Origin: Aristolochia californica
Taxonomy: Eukaryota > Streptophyta > Magnoliopsida > Piperales > Aristolochiaceae
Length of the DNA stretch: 64,000 nt
Assembly: GCA_029961685.1 (NCBI GenBank)
Contig: JARWKL010000011.1
Location: 6,760,501 to 6,824,500, forward strand
Direction: 5' to 3'
The translations under genes and the position numbers were made by a program. The notes under the pieces were generated by a model that saw nothing but the letters and a program-made list of their open reading frames with translations, was not told the DNA's origin and ran no database searches. This document shows, one piece after another, positions 1 to 9,977 of this stretch. Positions within the stretch are counted from its first letter, which is position 1. Each line of letters opens with the position of its first letter.

Positions 1-357
1 TGCCTTTAAAATTGAGTGGAGTATGTTTTAGACTTTCACCATTTGACTGGTGTATAAAGCTTTGTCATACGGCTAGAAGTGATTTTATTCTCCCACATAG
101 GGTGTTTGTCCAAGCTAGGTCTATATGTCTTTTTTATCCCCAATTTGATGTGGAGAAGTAGAAGAAGAAGTACAAGAAAGATGTATTTTGTTCCACATGT
201 TGTGATAATTTTTATGTGACCAAAATATTAAAGAAAAGGGGAGCACAAAAGATGAAGATTTTGCATCTAAGAATAATTTTTTTTTAACTAAAGAAAATTG
301 ATGACCAAAAATCCTTTAATTTCAACCTGAAGTTTTATCCTCCAACTTGAGGGGGAG
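1..357 (+). mobile_element. 3' internal region of a Copia-type LTR element (E-family relative)
   Basis: This is the non-coding tail of a retrotransposon, ending in a polypurine tract (cttgagggggag, about 346-357) just before an LTR. The stretch around 165-290 matches, in reverse complement, the internal region of the E elements. For example the words gtgaccaaaatatt and gcatctaagaa recur in E3 near 52,890-52,950. No coding potential is visible. The left part lies outside the window, so the coding region of this copy cannot be judged. Confidence 0.7.
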
Positions 358-695
358 TGTCGAACAGCGGACATGAAAGAGTTTTACATGACTCTCACAG
401 TAAGAAGTCTCACAAAGCCAAAATTAATATGGTGGAGTCTAAGAAAAGTCAAATGGAAAGAGGTCTCATAGAAGAGTCTTAGTTAAAAAATTTCTAGTTA
501 TCTTAGTCTTATATTTATGTTCAGTTGTTTAATTGTTTTAGGACTCATCTTTTAATGTTAACTTTGGGTGTAATTGGGACAAGGGTAGTTTAATTGTAAT
601 TGGATTCTACTTGTTTCCTTCATTATAATTAGAGGCTCGTTGTACTCAAATTACATCAAGTTAGTGAAGTTATTCTCTTTTCCAAAAATTCAACA
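358..695 (+). repeat. 3' LTR of the E-related Copia element
   Basis: The LTR begins TGTCGAACAG directly after the polypurine tract and ends TTCAACA. Its last 100 bases or so resemble the E-family LTR (tail tctcttttcc-aaattcaaca and the AATTAGAGG block), but the 5' half has diverged. A tRNA primer site does not follow, which fits a 3' LTR. Confidence 0.7.
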
Positions 696-737
696 GTTTT
701 GTGGAGTTAGGTTTTGTCATCATAAAAAGGGGAAAAT

Positions 738-1448
738 TGTTGACCTAGGTTGACTTCCTTCTATATTTTGATGATAACAAAACTTAACATTGATTTTATT
801 TATATTTTCAATTAAACATTCAAGATGCAACTCGTTCGAGAGACACTATGGCAAGATTTGCATAAAGAACTGGGGAAACTCAAAGCAAGACCTTGAGCTC
901 AAACCTATGTCAAGTCATCTTGAACAAACACTCATAAGAGAAGCTATGAGGATTTGAAGATTAGAGTGTAAGTTGTATACAAAAGTCTCAAAAACTCTAG
1001 TCATGTAAAAAGGACAAAACCAAAACTCTTATTTGAGCTACACAAACTTAGGAGCTTTAGGGTTATTCTTATCACGATCATGCATAACCAATGCATTATA
1101 AAATTTTCAACTTTAAAAAACCTTTATTAAATTCATCATTAGGATTAAAATCCAAGTCCATAATCTGGCATAAAGCCTAATCGATTATACAGATGCAGTT
1201 TGTAGAAGATTATAAAGTATGATTGATCGATAATATAGAAAATTACCTAACAAGGGCTATAAAGCATGATTGATCACACTGAGAGCTTCATAGCTAGGTT
1301 TGCTAAGCATGATTGATCAACCTAAATGGAGTGATCAATCAACCAACTATTTGATAAGTTGAGACTTTGATAGATCATTGAACAAGCTTAGGAAACTCAA
1401 AAATATAGTCGTTAGACACGGTTGATCGATCATAAATTTTCAATGTTA
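738..1448 (+). repeat. Truncated LTR beginning TGTTGACCTAGG
   Basis: A polypurine-like tract (aaaaaggggaaaat, 724-737) precedes TGTTGACCTAGG, the usual start of a 3' LTR. The LTR includes the word tgatgataacaaaac and several near-palindromic words of the tgatcgat type (1,190-1,440). It is cut off at 1,448 by the Gypsy LTR. Similar tgatcgatca words occur at 25,870-26,340 beside a minus-strand gag of SIRE-like appearance, so both may belong to one Copia family. That link is an inference. Confidence 0.5.
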
Positions 1449-1896
1449 TGTTATGGTCCCGGATCTAACACAAATATTCTTTGGGAAGATCTGAAATCTG
1501 CCACGGATTATCGTATGGATAGTAGGGATTGTAGGGAGAGATGGAGAACGAAAACGAAAGATCAAGCCAAAGGGAAGCTTGAACACCCTAGAGCTCGTTG
1601 AGGAGAACTTTAAGCTTCTTTACGCTAGATTTAACCTAATTCTTAATACTTCAAAGCTTGTGTTTCTCATTACTCTTACCCCTTAAATAGGGTTCACCCT
1701 ATTAGGGTTTACAATAAAATATTCCAAAAATACCCCTATAAATACAATATTCCAAAAATACCCCTATAAATACAATATTCCAAAAATACCCCTATAAATA
1801 AAATAATCCAAAAATACCCCTATGGCCTAAAACTGAAATAAAATAAAGTACATTAAATAAAATAACTAAAATAATAATGTTATTGCGTGCATAACA
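1449..1896 (-). repeat. Gypsy 3' LTR (left copy)
   Basis: This copy is 448 bp against 364 bp on the right. The extra length comes mostly from a tandem run (about 1,715-1,825) of a roughly 28-bp unit containing ccaaaaatacccctataaat, present in about four copies here and once on the right. The minus-strand LTR would start TGTTATGCACGC and end GGACCATAACA. Confidence 0.8.
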
Positions 1897-1935
1897 TTAC
1901 ACCCCCCTTGGAAGACGAGCTTGTCCTCAAGCTCG
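1897..1935 (-). pseudogene. C-terminal tail of Gypsy polyprotein
   Basis: Read on the minus strand, these bases encode LEDKLVFQGGCNVM, the family-typical end of Ty3/Gypsy polyproteins (LEDKhhFxGGxNV). It overlaps the polypurine tract aaggggggtgtaa before the LTR. The rest of pol is absent to the right, so this is a relic marking the element type and strand. Confidence 0.65.
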
Positions 1936-1995
1936 GAAGTAGTGTTTGTATGCCGACATCTACCGGTGTCGAAGTAGCATCCGTGATAGCTAGGA

Positions 1996-2067
1996 CCCCC
2001 CCCCCCCCCCCCCCCCCCCCCCCCTTCCTTTTGACACCCAAAATTGTAGTTTTTTTTTTTTTTTTTT
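1996..2067. repeat. Homopolymer tracts C29 and T18
   Basis: A run of 29 C (1,996-2,024) is followed 25 bases later by 18 T (2,050-2,067), inside the Gypsy internal region. Exact lengths should be treated as uncertain because such runs are prone to slippage and sequencing error. Confidence 0.9.
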
Positions 2068-2092
2068 CCGTGTTGACCTAAGCCGAGTTGGC

Positions 2093-2710
2093 CTAGGTTG
2101 ACTCGGTTCGGTCCGCCCAGTCCAGCACGAGAGTCTGATTAAATTTTCCTAACTTAGGAAAATTTAATCGGGACCTGTCTTCTTCCTTCGGCAGCTCCCG
2201 AACTCTGAGGACGGCGGATCCTTTCCTCACGGCACTGACGAAGGCGGGTGACAGACGTCTCCTTCCTCTCTCACGGCACCGACAGAGTCGCCTGATTTTC
2301 TGGTGGCGAATCGCAGCCCGTTGGGGTTTCGCCACCTGGATAGTTTCTGAGACAGTGGGCTCTCGAAAACTTGTGAATCGTCGTTGCTCAGCCCCCCGGA
2401 ACTGAGATCCCTTGCGAAAAAGTCGCTTATGGCGCCGACGAAATATCCTGCTTCGCCGGTGGCGAAGAGAAGCCTGTTGGGGCTTCACCGCTGGGAGCAT
2501 TGCCGAGATAGAGAACCTCTGTTTCTCAACCCCCCAGAACAGAGACCAGTGGAAATTTTGCCTATGGCACCGACGGAATTTCCTATTCCCCTCCAATTTC
2601 GGATTTGAGGTCACCCACAAATCCTCTAGTGCCGACGATTTCGGAATTTCCTCTGTTAGGAAATCACCTTCCCGCTGCAGCTTTGGTTCGGAGATACGCA
2701 CAGCGTCCAT
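2093..2710 (-). other. GC-richer internal segment of the Gypsy element, ORF of doubtful meaning
   Basis: A 205-codon open frame is present on the minus strand. Its product is rich in Arg, Lys and Ser with no recognisable retroviral motif, and overlapping open frames exist on the plus strand. Short words (cgttggggtttcgcc / tgttggggcttcacc) recur inside it, suggesting internal duplication. I treat it as a spacer of the non-autonomous element rather than a gene. Confidence 0.35.
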
Positions 2711-3042
2711 TGGGAAAGGGTGAGCCCCTTCCGTTTTTGAAATTCCGGTGTCTACACCGTCGGATTTTGGACGTTTGGTGAGCTTTTACGAGACAGAGGA
2801 CTCTCGGATTTCATACTTCGTCTGTTGTTCGTCTGAGAGAGCTTCCACTGCGTTTTCTGTGCCGTTGTCATGCTTGAAGAATTCAGGTCGTGTGACCTAT
2901 TTTGCGGCAGCGCATGGCTCCATTGCATAACATTCAATTGAAACATCTAACCGTGCTCGTATTTCTTCCAATTCCTTACCCATAGCAATCCATCTTTCTT
3001 GGGATATAGAATAACCGATTGTGTTCCCGCTCTGCTACCAGT

Positions 3043-3406
3043 TGTTACGGTCCCGGATTTGACACAAATATTCTTTGGGAGGATCTGAAATCTACCACGG
3101 ATTACCGTATGGATAGTAGGGATTGTAGGGAGACATGGAGAACAAAAACGAAAGATCAAACCAAAGGGAAGCTTGAACACCCTAGAGCTCGTTGAGGAGG
3201 ACTCTAAGCTTCTTTACGCTAGATTTAACCTAATTCTTAATATTTCAATGCTTGTGTTTTTCATTACTCTTATCCCTTAAATAGGGTTCACCCTGTTAGG
3301 GTTTACAATAAAATATTCCAAAAATACCCCTGTGGCCTAAAACTGAAATAAAATAAAGTAAATTAAATAAAACAACTAAAATAATAATTTTATTGCGTGC
3401 ATAACA
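3043..3406 (-). repeat. Gypsy 5' LTR (right copy)
   Basis: 364 bp, starting TGTTACGGTCCC in plus orientation and ending GCATAACA. The complement of a tRNA-Met-type primer site (gctctgctacca, 3,029-3,040) lies 2 bases to its left, which sets the element on the minus strand. Confidence 0.8.
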
Positions 3407-3645
3407 TCTTCCATGTTTTTTATTAGCCAACTAATCACCAAAGTATCATTTTTCAACTATTTTTTATAAAAAATATCATCCTCAGCAACAGGTGGTCCTC
3501 GGGTGGTGAGATGACCAAGTAGGTCTTTTGTTATAAGGAACCTCCGAATCGATGTGGACCAACTCATAAAATTTGATACCCCACGTAAGGGTATGGTGGT
3601 AATTCTGAGTATATCACTTTTGATATTCATATTGTCATCAGCCAT
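3407..3645 (-). pseudogene. Copia gag, N-terminal fragment
   Basis: The minus-strand frame starts MADDNMNIKSDILRITTIPL and continues through SNFMSWSTSIRRFLITKDLLGHL, the conserved N-terminus also seen at 19,594 (Copia-4), 28,128 (Copia-1) and 33,141 (Copia-2). An in-frame TAG stands where the others code Trp. The frame then continues LKNDTLVISWLI and is cut at 3,407 by the Gypsy LTR. Gag would form the particle coat of the element; this piece cannot. The start is the ATG shared with the sister copies. Confidence 0.8.
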
Positions 3646-4125
3646 GATATGCTCTTCAAAAAAAATCCTAACAAGAATACCAAGTAGTATTCTTCAAACA
3701 ACTCAATGTATGGGAACTTTAGCATTGATGCAAAATTATTATTCTGAATTTTTTTCTCTAATACAACTCATAAGAGACTCAATAACAATCTTCTATATTA
3801 GGGGACTCTTGTTCCCATGAAAACAAATTCCAGTAATCTGATCATGGACTGGTCTCGGTTAACAGAATTTCCAAACCGACAAAACTATTTTGATAGCTTC
3901 TTCTAGATAGAGAGGCATGCATATCCATAGTATAATAAGATGTAAGCATTCACATACTCATTTTTAAATCATCTTCTAAATTTTGAAACCATTAACATGA
4001 AGAGAAAAAAAATTAAGCACTTATCGCACGATTTGTGATCATCCTTCACAAAAGAGCCTTCTTTGAGTGGTGTTGATCATCACTTCTTTAGAGCATTCTT
4101 TTTGACGAGGGATCCTAAATTTAAT
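3646..4125 (-). other. Copia leader between gag and primer site
   Basis: This is the untranslated leader of the minus-strand Copia. A 12-base complement of the tRNA-Met primer site (gctctgatacca, 4,126-4,137) borders it on the right. No open frame of note. Confidence 0.6.
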
Positions 4126-4137
4126 GCTCTGATACCA
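4126..4137 (-). promoter_or_regulatory. tRNA-Met primer-binding site
   Basis: gctctgatacca is the exact complement of TGGTATCAGAGC, directly adjacent to the LTR start at 4,138. It fixes the minus orientation of this Copia copy. Confidence 0.85.
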
Positions 4138-4618
4138 TGTTGAATTAGGATCCCTTTTTCATAATTCCGAGCAAGAGAAAGAAGAAAGAAAAAGAAAAAA
4201 AATGAAGAAGAGCTCTCGGGTAGAGAGAAGGAAAAAGAAAAGAGAAAAGCCAGGTGGCGCCAAGCAAGAAGAGAGAGAGAGATTAACTCAAGAAGGAAAT
4301 GTGTAACTTGATTAATTCCGAATTAAAACACCTCTATTTATAGTAGAGGAAGAGATAGAGTCTTTATACAATTAGCCTTTCAATCTCTTAATTACATTTC
4401 AACTCTAACTCTCTAAGATAAGTCTATTCAAAACAATCTACTAGAAGACTAATATGAGTTGAACTAGAACTCTTTCTTCAATCACGTGAATATAAGGGAG
4501 TAGGCCAGCTTGTGGCCGTATTCTTGTGGGTCCCTCATGATCTTCTAGCTCATCTTGATAAGGTTGCCAACTCGTGGGATATTTGTGGGTCCCACTTGAT
4601 CTTCAAGTCTTCTAACTC
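4138..4618 (-). repeat. 5' LTR of minus-strand Copia (Copia-4 type)
   Basis: The LTR runs from TGTTGAATTAGG to about cttctaac. It contains the TATA dyad at 4,331-4,349 and GC-containing subrepeats near its start (gtgggtcccacttgatcttc), like the Copia-4 LTR at 16,996. The right edge is approximate. Confidence 0.65.
4331..4349 (-). promoter_or_regulatory. LTR TATA box inside an inverted repeat
   Basis: cctctatttatagtagagg has complementary arms around a TATA core. The same layout is found in several LTRs of this window, so it is a likely core promoter for the element. Confidence 0.5.
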
Positions 4619-4639
4619 ATTTCAGCTTGTGCTTCTTAA

Positions 4640-4964
4640 CTCCTTAACTCGTGCTAGCTTGGGTGAGAACTCTTCTTGGTATCCTACTTGGGTGAGGACT
4701 CTACTTGGTGTCCCACATCCTCATGGTGGGTCCCACATTGTAACATATAAGGACTCTATCACTTCCTCTACTATAAATAGAGGTGTTGTAATTCAGAATT
4801 AATCAAGTTACACAATTCATTCTTGAGTAAATCTTTCTCTTTGTTTGGTGCACATCTCTCTTTTCCTCTTTTCTTCTCTCTACCAGAGAGTTCTTCTTCC
4901 CTTTTCTTCTTTTTTGCTCCCTTCTTGTTCTTAGCATATTGGAAAAGGGATCCTAAATTCAACA
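4640..4964 (+). repeat. Truncated LTR in inverted orientation to its neighbour
   Basis: The sequence from about 4,745 to the ending ggatcctaaattcaaca mirrors 4,138-4,350 in reverse complement, including the TATA block (4,765-4,783). No primer site follows: unit A begins at once. The left edge is unclear. Confidence 0.6.
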
Positions 4965-6255
4965 TGATTGATAGTCAGCTTTAATTTTTTTTTTACTTTA
5001 TGAGTCTTTCTTCCTACCTGACCGAGAGCAGCCTTGGTGGTCTCTCTCCTTTGAGTCGGAAATCCACCGTCATTGTCTCTGTTTCACGACCTCTCTGCTC
5101 AGTGAGGCGGAAATCCTCATTCATCATCAATGTTACCGTCACTATGCACTACTCCATCTTCAACACCTCTCTCCTCAGAGAGCTAGAAATCCCCATTGAT
5201 CGACGGTATTGTCATCAACGTGCCCTACTCTATCTCTACCAAGCCTCCCATCTATCAATCACGCATCGTCCATCATTGCCAAATTCTGGCATTGTCCTCT
5301 TCATGAACGGTTATGCAAGGTGAAAAAATAAATTGCACAACACCTTCTTCATTAAACCCTCTCTCGATTCTCTCCTTGGAGCCATACCTTGGCCTCCTAT
5401 CCTATTGTTTTGCTTCCTTTTGGCACTCCCAAAGAGATTTACTAATATAAAAAAATCTTTTAAGTATTTATTTTCTTTCTAGAACTTGTAGTCATCATTC
5501 TTGTGAAAGAGGAACCTCTGATTATGTAGTTATATCTTTATATTCTCTCCCTCTTTGTTTTTTCTAGCCTTTCAACCATACATTCCCTTAATTTTCTTTC
5601 TTCACGGTGCTTATGTTTGCTTACTGTCCTACTCAAAATCATATCATTGTACTAGCTTTTCTTAATTCCAAATTCTTGATGGGAAATATCTAGATCCTGG
5701 AAGATTTAAATGCTTTACATTTTGAAATGTACTGAGCTCCATCCCTCTATTATATACTCTCAAATCTTTTTGAAGTTGTTATTGAACTTCATCTCTCAGA
5801 TAGCTTCTAACTTAATTATTTTTTGTTTGGCTGGTGGTTCTATATTTTTCTCCTTTCATTTATTGCTGGATATTTTTTTTATGAATGCTTTTTACTATTT
5901 TGCTAGTTCTTGGTTTTCTCCAGCAATAGATTCTTTAGTAATGATGGACTTGTACATGAAAATGATGCTTAGAAGAGTAAAGGGAGGCTAAACAGTCCAA
6001 AGAGGAAATGCTACAACCTGCTTCTTTTGGAGGCACTTGTTCTCGTTTTATCCTTCTTGGGTTTTTGAGTTTTGAGTTATCTTTTTTCCATGTCAGGATT
6101 TTAGATGAAAATAGACAATTTATGAGGGTGGAACTAGCACTAGAGGGTTACTGGTTCTTATAGTTTTGTTGTAAATGGATGGTGCTTCCTGAAAATCCAT
6201 TCTTCAGACCTTTTTATTTATCCTTTTCATATTGACTCTATTTTTCATCTTCCAG

Positions 6256-6315
6256 AGTTCAACTCAAGAAATAATTGCAGGATTGACCGCCATTAATGTG
6301 GGGCTCCAAACTTAG
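6256..6315 (+). other. Candidate 60-bp exon block in unit A
   Basis: The block is flanked by AG (ttccag) on the left and GT (ggtatc) on the right. In unit C (48,442-48,501) the same block reads SSTQEIIAGLTAINVELQTQ without a stop, with AG and GT kept. In A one substitution makes the Gln near the end a stop (tta-g context), and a Val codon differs. The parent gene is not recognised; it may be part of a gene captured with the FAR1 fragment, or chance. Confidence 0.3.
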
Positions 6316-7317
6316 GTATCTTATTCTCTATGTGTTGTTGACATTATTGACTTCTGTTCAGACAATTATTGCTATAAAATGGTTAGCTTACTTGTGAATT
6401 GGTTTTTGTAAAATAACAATTAGGTCCATTTTATTTTGGCTACCATTGACAATGTTTTTTCTGAATAAAACTCATAACAAAACAACCAACTTGTGGTGAC
6501 CCTTTTCAGTAATATGTGGTCATTAGCTAATACCAATTATGTTAGATTCCCTATCATGCATCTTCTTTCTTCTGCTATGACCTTGTCTATCTCCATTTTG
6601 TCCCATTTTTCAAGTGTTTCATTCCCTTTTACAACCTTGTGATATTTGATCTTCCTCTAGTAATTATTCATACCTCACTTTTAATGTCAAACTTTCATCA
6701 CCGGTTACATACTCAGCCTTCTTCAGAGATGTCCATACCATTTTAATCCACACTCTCTTGTTCTCTTCCATTTGTGCTACTCTCAAGTATGTTTTGTGTT
6801 TTTAATTCTAATTTTATCTTTGCTAGTTTTGTAATGTGTCGTTCAACATTTTCATCTCTGCTTCTGCATCTTCTATAAATTTTGTTGGTCTAATGCCTAA
6901 TGTTTTGTCATTAAAGCAGGCTTGGTTTAACAGCTATTGTGTGTTATATATTAAATGCTTTCAAGCCCATAAACTGATTTTTTTGTCATATGTTATAGGT
7001 GTAGAAGGAGATGGGAGTTGCAATGAAATAAAAAAGGGTAGGAGGGCAAGTTGGGGAGACTAATTGGTTTCTCTATTTTCTTTCATCAAACATATATCAT
7101 TGTTTTCTTAGTCTTGAGTGTTCACTTTTTGTGCATTTTATACCAGGGAAAGATTTTTTTTTATTTTATGTGTATTTTAAGAATTTGTTCTAGCTAATTC
7201 ATTTGTTCTTTGTTTCTTGGTTTGCATTATTTTGGTCATGCATATGGAGTTAATCCTTATACATCCTTGTTTAGTTTGAAAATACTTTAATATGTTTATG
7301 TCGTTTCCTTGTAAAGA

Positions 7318-8040
7318 TGGATAGCAGTCTAGAAACAAACATATGTGAAGAATTCCAGACGATGAAGGCAATTTGGATTGAAGAGGGAACAATGTGTGGA
7401 ATCCAATAGTATATGGAGATTAAAAAAAACCTAGATTAGGTTTTTTTTTTACTTAATTAAAGAAGTATAAATATTTTATTGTAATTAATCTAGGGATGGA
7501 GGATTCAATGTATGTAAAGGCTCTATAAATTATCATCAAGATACCAGAGAAATGAATGGTAGAATGTATATATGTTCAAAGAAGAATATGCAAGAACAAA
7601 TCATAATTTTGATGAGAACCTCGAACAGAGAAGGTGGGGAACCATAAGAGATAGGTGTGGGGTTATTAAAGAATCTGATGGGAAATGGAACGTGGTAAAA
7701 TTTTTGGAAAGCCACAATCATGTCCTATCGACTCCTCGTAAAAGGTCATTTTTGCCCTTAAATTGGCAAATTACATTTGTGCATAAAAACGTATTTCATA
7801 CTTTCAAGAATGCTAATGTTTCTACATCAAAAGTTATTGCTTTTTTGGAGATATTGTCTGGAGGATATGACAAGGTTGGGTATACTGATAGAGATGTTAT
7901 AAATTATGAGAGGGACATGAGACAAGAATTAAGACACTATGATGCTCAATTGTTGTTGGATCATTTTTCTTAACTCACTGTTTTTGGGTAGATAGAAAGG
8001 TTAGGAATTCATATCTCCATTTTGGTGAAGGAGCGACATT
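7318..8040 (+). pseudogene. FAR1/FHY3-related (FRS) fragment, copy A
   Basis: FRS proteins are transposase-derived plant transcription factors with an N-terminal FAR1 zinc-binding domain. From about 7,430 the frame (with shifts) carries the landmarks NVCKGSIN, NGRMYICSKK, GTIRDRCGV and KWNVVKFLESHNHVLSTP (family: FVCSKEG, TRxGCxA, GKWxVxxFxxEHNH). It then carries the linker before the transposase-like domain: SKVIAFLEILSGGYDKVGYT and INYERDMRQELRHYDAQLLL (family: NYERDxRxELxxxDGxML). The DDE-type domain is absent. A lacks about 100 bp (coding KDLLEENPS...) that B keeps. Frameshifts make it non-functional. Confidence 0.8.
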
Positions 8041-8173
8041 CAGACTAAATCCATTACCCTATTCTTTCTCCTCTTTTCTCCCTACTATGTTCACTCTTCT
8101 CTCTTCTTCTTCCTGCTCTTCTTTACCCAAGATGTAATAGATGGAGTCCTGAAAATCAACATGGTATCAGAAT
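8041..8173 (+). repeat. Copia LTR 3' part plus primer site, fused to the FAR1 fragment
   Basis: From agactaaatccatta to gaaaatcaaca (ends 8,161) the sequence matches the 3' half of the LTR at 22,077-22,353. It is followed by tggtatcagaat, a near-perfect tRNA-Met primer site. The 5' half of the LTR is replaced by FAR1 sequence, so a retroelement end joins a host gene fragment. The same join occurs in B and C. Confidence 0.75.
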
Positions 8174-8553
8174 AGTGATTGATTTTAGGACTTATAGCTA
8201 TGATTTTTTAGAATTCCAAACTTGCTATTGCTCTGTAGATAATTGATTTTTTTATGGTTATGTTTCTAGTTTAAGGCCAGAACCCATGTCAGTATGACAA
8301 GGTAGGGACTCAATTATCATGTCTCCAAGTTTGCATATCTTCATCAATTTGATACGGACGTTAATCAATTGCTTCTATGAAGAACAACAACAATTAGATT
8401 GTTCTTGCAATGATCCTGACGTTGGCTTTGAAAAGCCATGCTTTGTCAAACAAGAACAACAGACCCATGTGATATTCTTAGGTTTTGAATCCCCTTTTTG
8501 GTAAGTAATTTGAAGTAGTTCTTATGATCACACGCCTAGCTATACTCCAAAAG

Positions 8554-8967
8554 TTATCTCCCTGTCAGTTCTATTACAAACTTGAAAGATCTAGTTATGC
8601 TCTTCCTCTGGGCTTGAATATTTTTCTTACGTTCTGGACCTGCTGAATTCGGATTTAGTGAATTTGACTGTGCAACTCCTTCTTCCTTCTCGGTAGTGAG
8701 CACTGTGTGCTCTAACTTACTATCGGTTTCAACATCTTTCTGCTTTCTTTGGATAAGACTTCGTTCGAAATCACTTTCTCTAGCACCTGCGTCTCCATTT
8801 TTTTCTTGGCTCTTTGTTGTATCATGACTTGAAAGACGAGGAGGAAGCAACAAAATGAGATAGAAGGATATCAAGGTCTCAATTGTATCTCTTGCTCTTC
8901 TTTGTCTTTGGAATACATAAAAAGACAGAGAATCTCGATTTTGAAGTAGCAAGTGGAGTTTTTTCAA
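8554..8967 (-). other. Unrecognised 137-codon open frame in the unit spacer
   Basis: The frame is open in copy A but interrupted by several stops in copies B (13,750-14,150) and C. The product is hydrophilic (KSQEKNGDAG, QRKQKDVETD) without a known motif. It could be an exon of a captured gene or chance. Lack of conservation argues against function. Confidence 0.25.
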
Positions 8968-9570
8968 AAATTCTCGGTGATCCAGCCCATGATTTATTTT
9001 GCTCTAGCAGTTATGATCATCTTTCTATCTACCGCTTCATCATGGTTCCATGTTGCTACTTGATCTCTTAGGATGTTGCTGATCGATTTCTTTGGACGTT
9101 GCTCTCTAGATGCTGCTGATTAATTTGCTCGCATATTGTGATTCTTGGAAAGTTGCCTCCAAGAAAGCGAAGATTACTAGCCTATAACTTGCTCTTTTTG
9201 GTGGACATATTTTGCTTCATCTAGCCTATGTATCTGCTCTCATCCAGCCTGACCATCAGATTTAATCCAAGTAGATCTCATGAGTTATATGGTTGTACTG
9301 ATCAGCCTGAATCAAGGATCCTGCAAGTGGCATTGGCCTGACTGTAATGTTGGTATTTGTTGTAATCTTGACAGTTTAATTATCAAGCTGAATATGGTAT
9401 CTAATGGAGAATCATGCACTAAAAAGTCGTCTTCATTTTAGTCACCGTAATCTCATTCTAGAAATCCAGAATTTCCCGTTAGCATTGATCTTATTTCTGG
9501 AAGAGTATTGGTGCCTTATCTTCTAGCGGGTGGCTTACTATCCAACACTGAGTTATTTTCCATCAATTAG

Positions 9571-9977
9571 TGTTGGAAAACACCTCAAGTGGCATTAATG
9601 TAATAACTTTACCCACGTCAAAGAAGTGGCACAAATTGTAATTAAATACTCTTCTCGTAAGGATGGCACAAGGGTCTAATGAAAGAATATGATATATGTC
9701 TACTTATGTCTTTTCCTTTTGAAAACTCTTAGCCCTATGGGCATTGTAGTCATTGTAACTTTCCTTCATAAACTATAAATGGTGGTTTATGGCAAGGTGT
9801 AGATCATTAAGTTTCCCCTCATCTCTCCAATTCGTCCCTAGCCTTTATTTCTTCTCCCTAGCTCGCTCGAGTTCCATCTCTCTCTAGTTATTTCTCTCTT
9901 TCTCTCTTTTCTTCTTTCTTCCTCTCCTCTCTCACTACCTTGGTCAAAGACCTTGTTATAGGATCCTAAATCCAACA
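9571..9977 (+). repeat. Solo LTR with target-site duplication ATTAG
   Basis: The 407-bp LTR runs from TGTTGGAAAACACC to AAATCCAACA and is flanked on both sides by ATTAG (9,566-9,570 and 9,978-9,982). No internal region or primer site follows, so it is a solo LTR left by LTR-LTR recombination. Inside are a TATA-like stretch (actataaatgg) and a pyrimidine-rich 3' half. The same insertion, with the same ATTAG, is in unit C (51,054-54,276). It therefore predates the unit duplication. Confidence 0.85.

Larger units (their letters stand above)
1449..3406 (-). mobile_element. Short non-autonomous Ty3/Gypsy element with two LTRs
   Basis: Two LTRs (1,449-1,896 and 3,043-3,406) flank an internal region of only about 1.15 kb. 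The LTRs share TGTTATG/CATAACA-type ends. On the minus strand the element reads LTR, primer site (TGGTAGCAGAGC, complement at 3,029-3,040), a short gag-like start, then the last codons of a Gypsy pol followed by a polypurine tract. Nearly all of gag and pol is missing, so it would need proteins from another element. The flanks (end of a different LTR on the left, Copia gag on the right) do not show a matching target-site duplication. The locus may therefore be rearranged. Confidence 0.75.

Noticed and set aside
2093..2710. 205-codon open frame as a host gene
   Set aside because: It lies inside the Gypsy element, overlaps open frames on the other strand, and has repetitive Arg/Ser-rich composition without motifs.
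7536..7721. Minus-strand frame opposite FAR1 copy A
   Set aside because: It is antisense to the recognisable FAR1 domain and not kept as a frame with motif content in the other copies.
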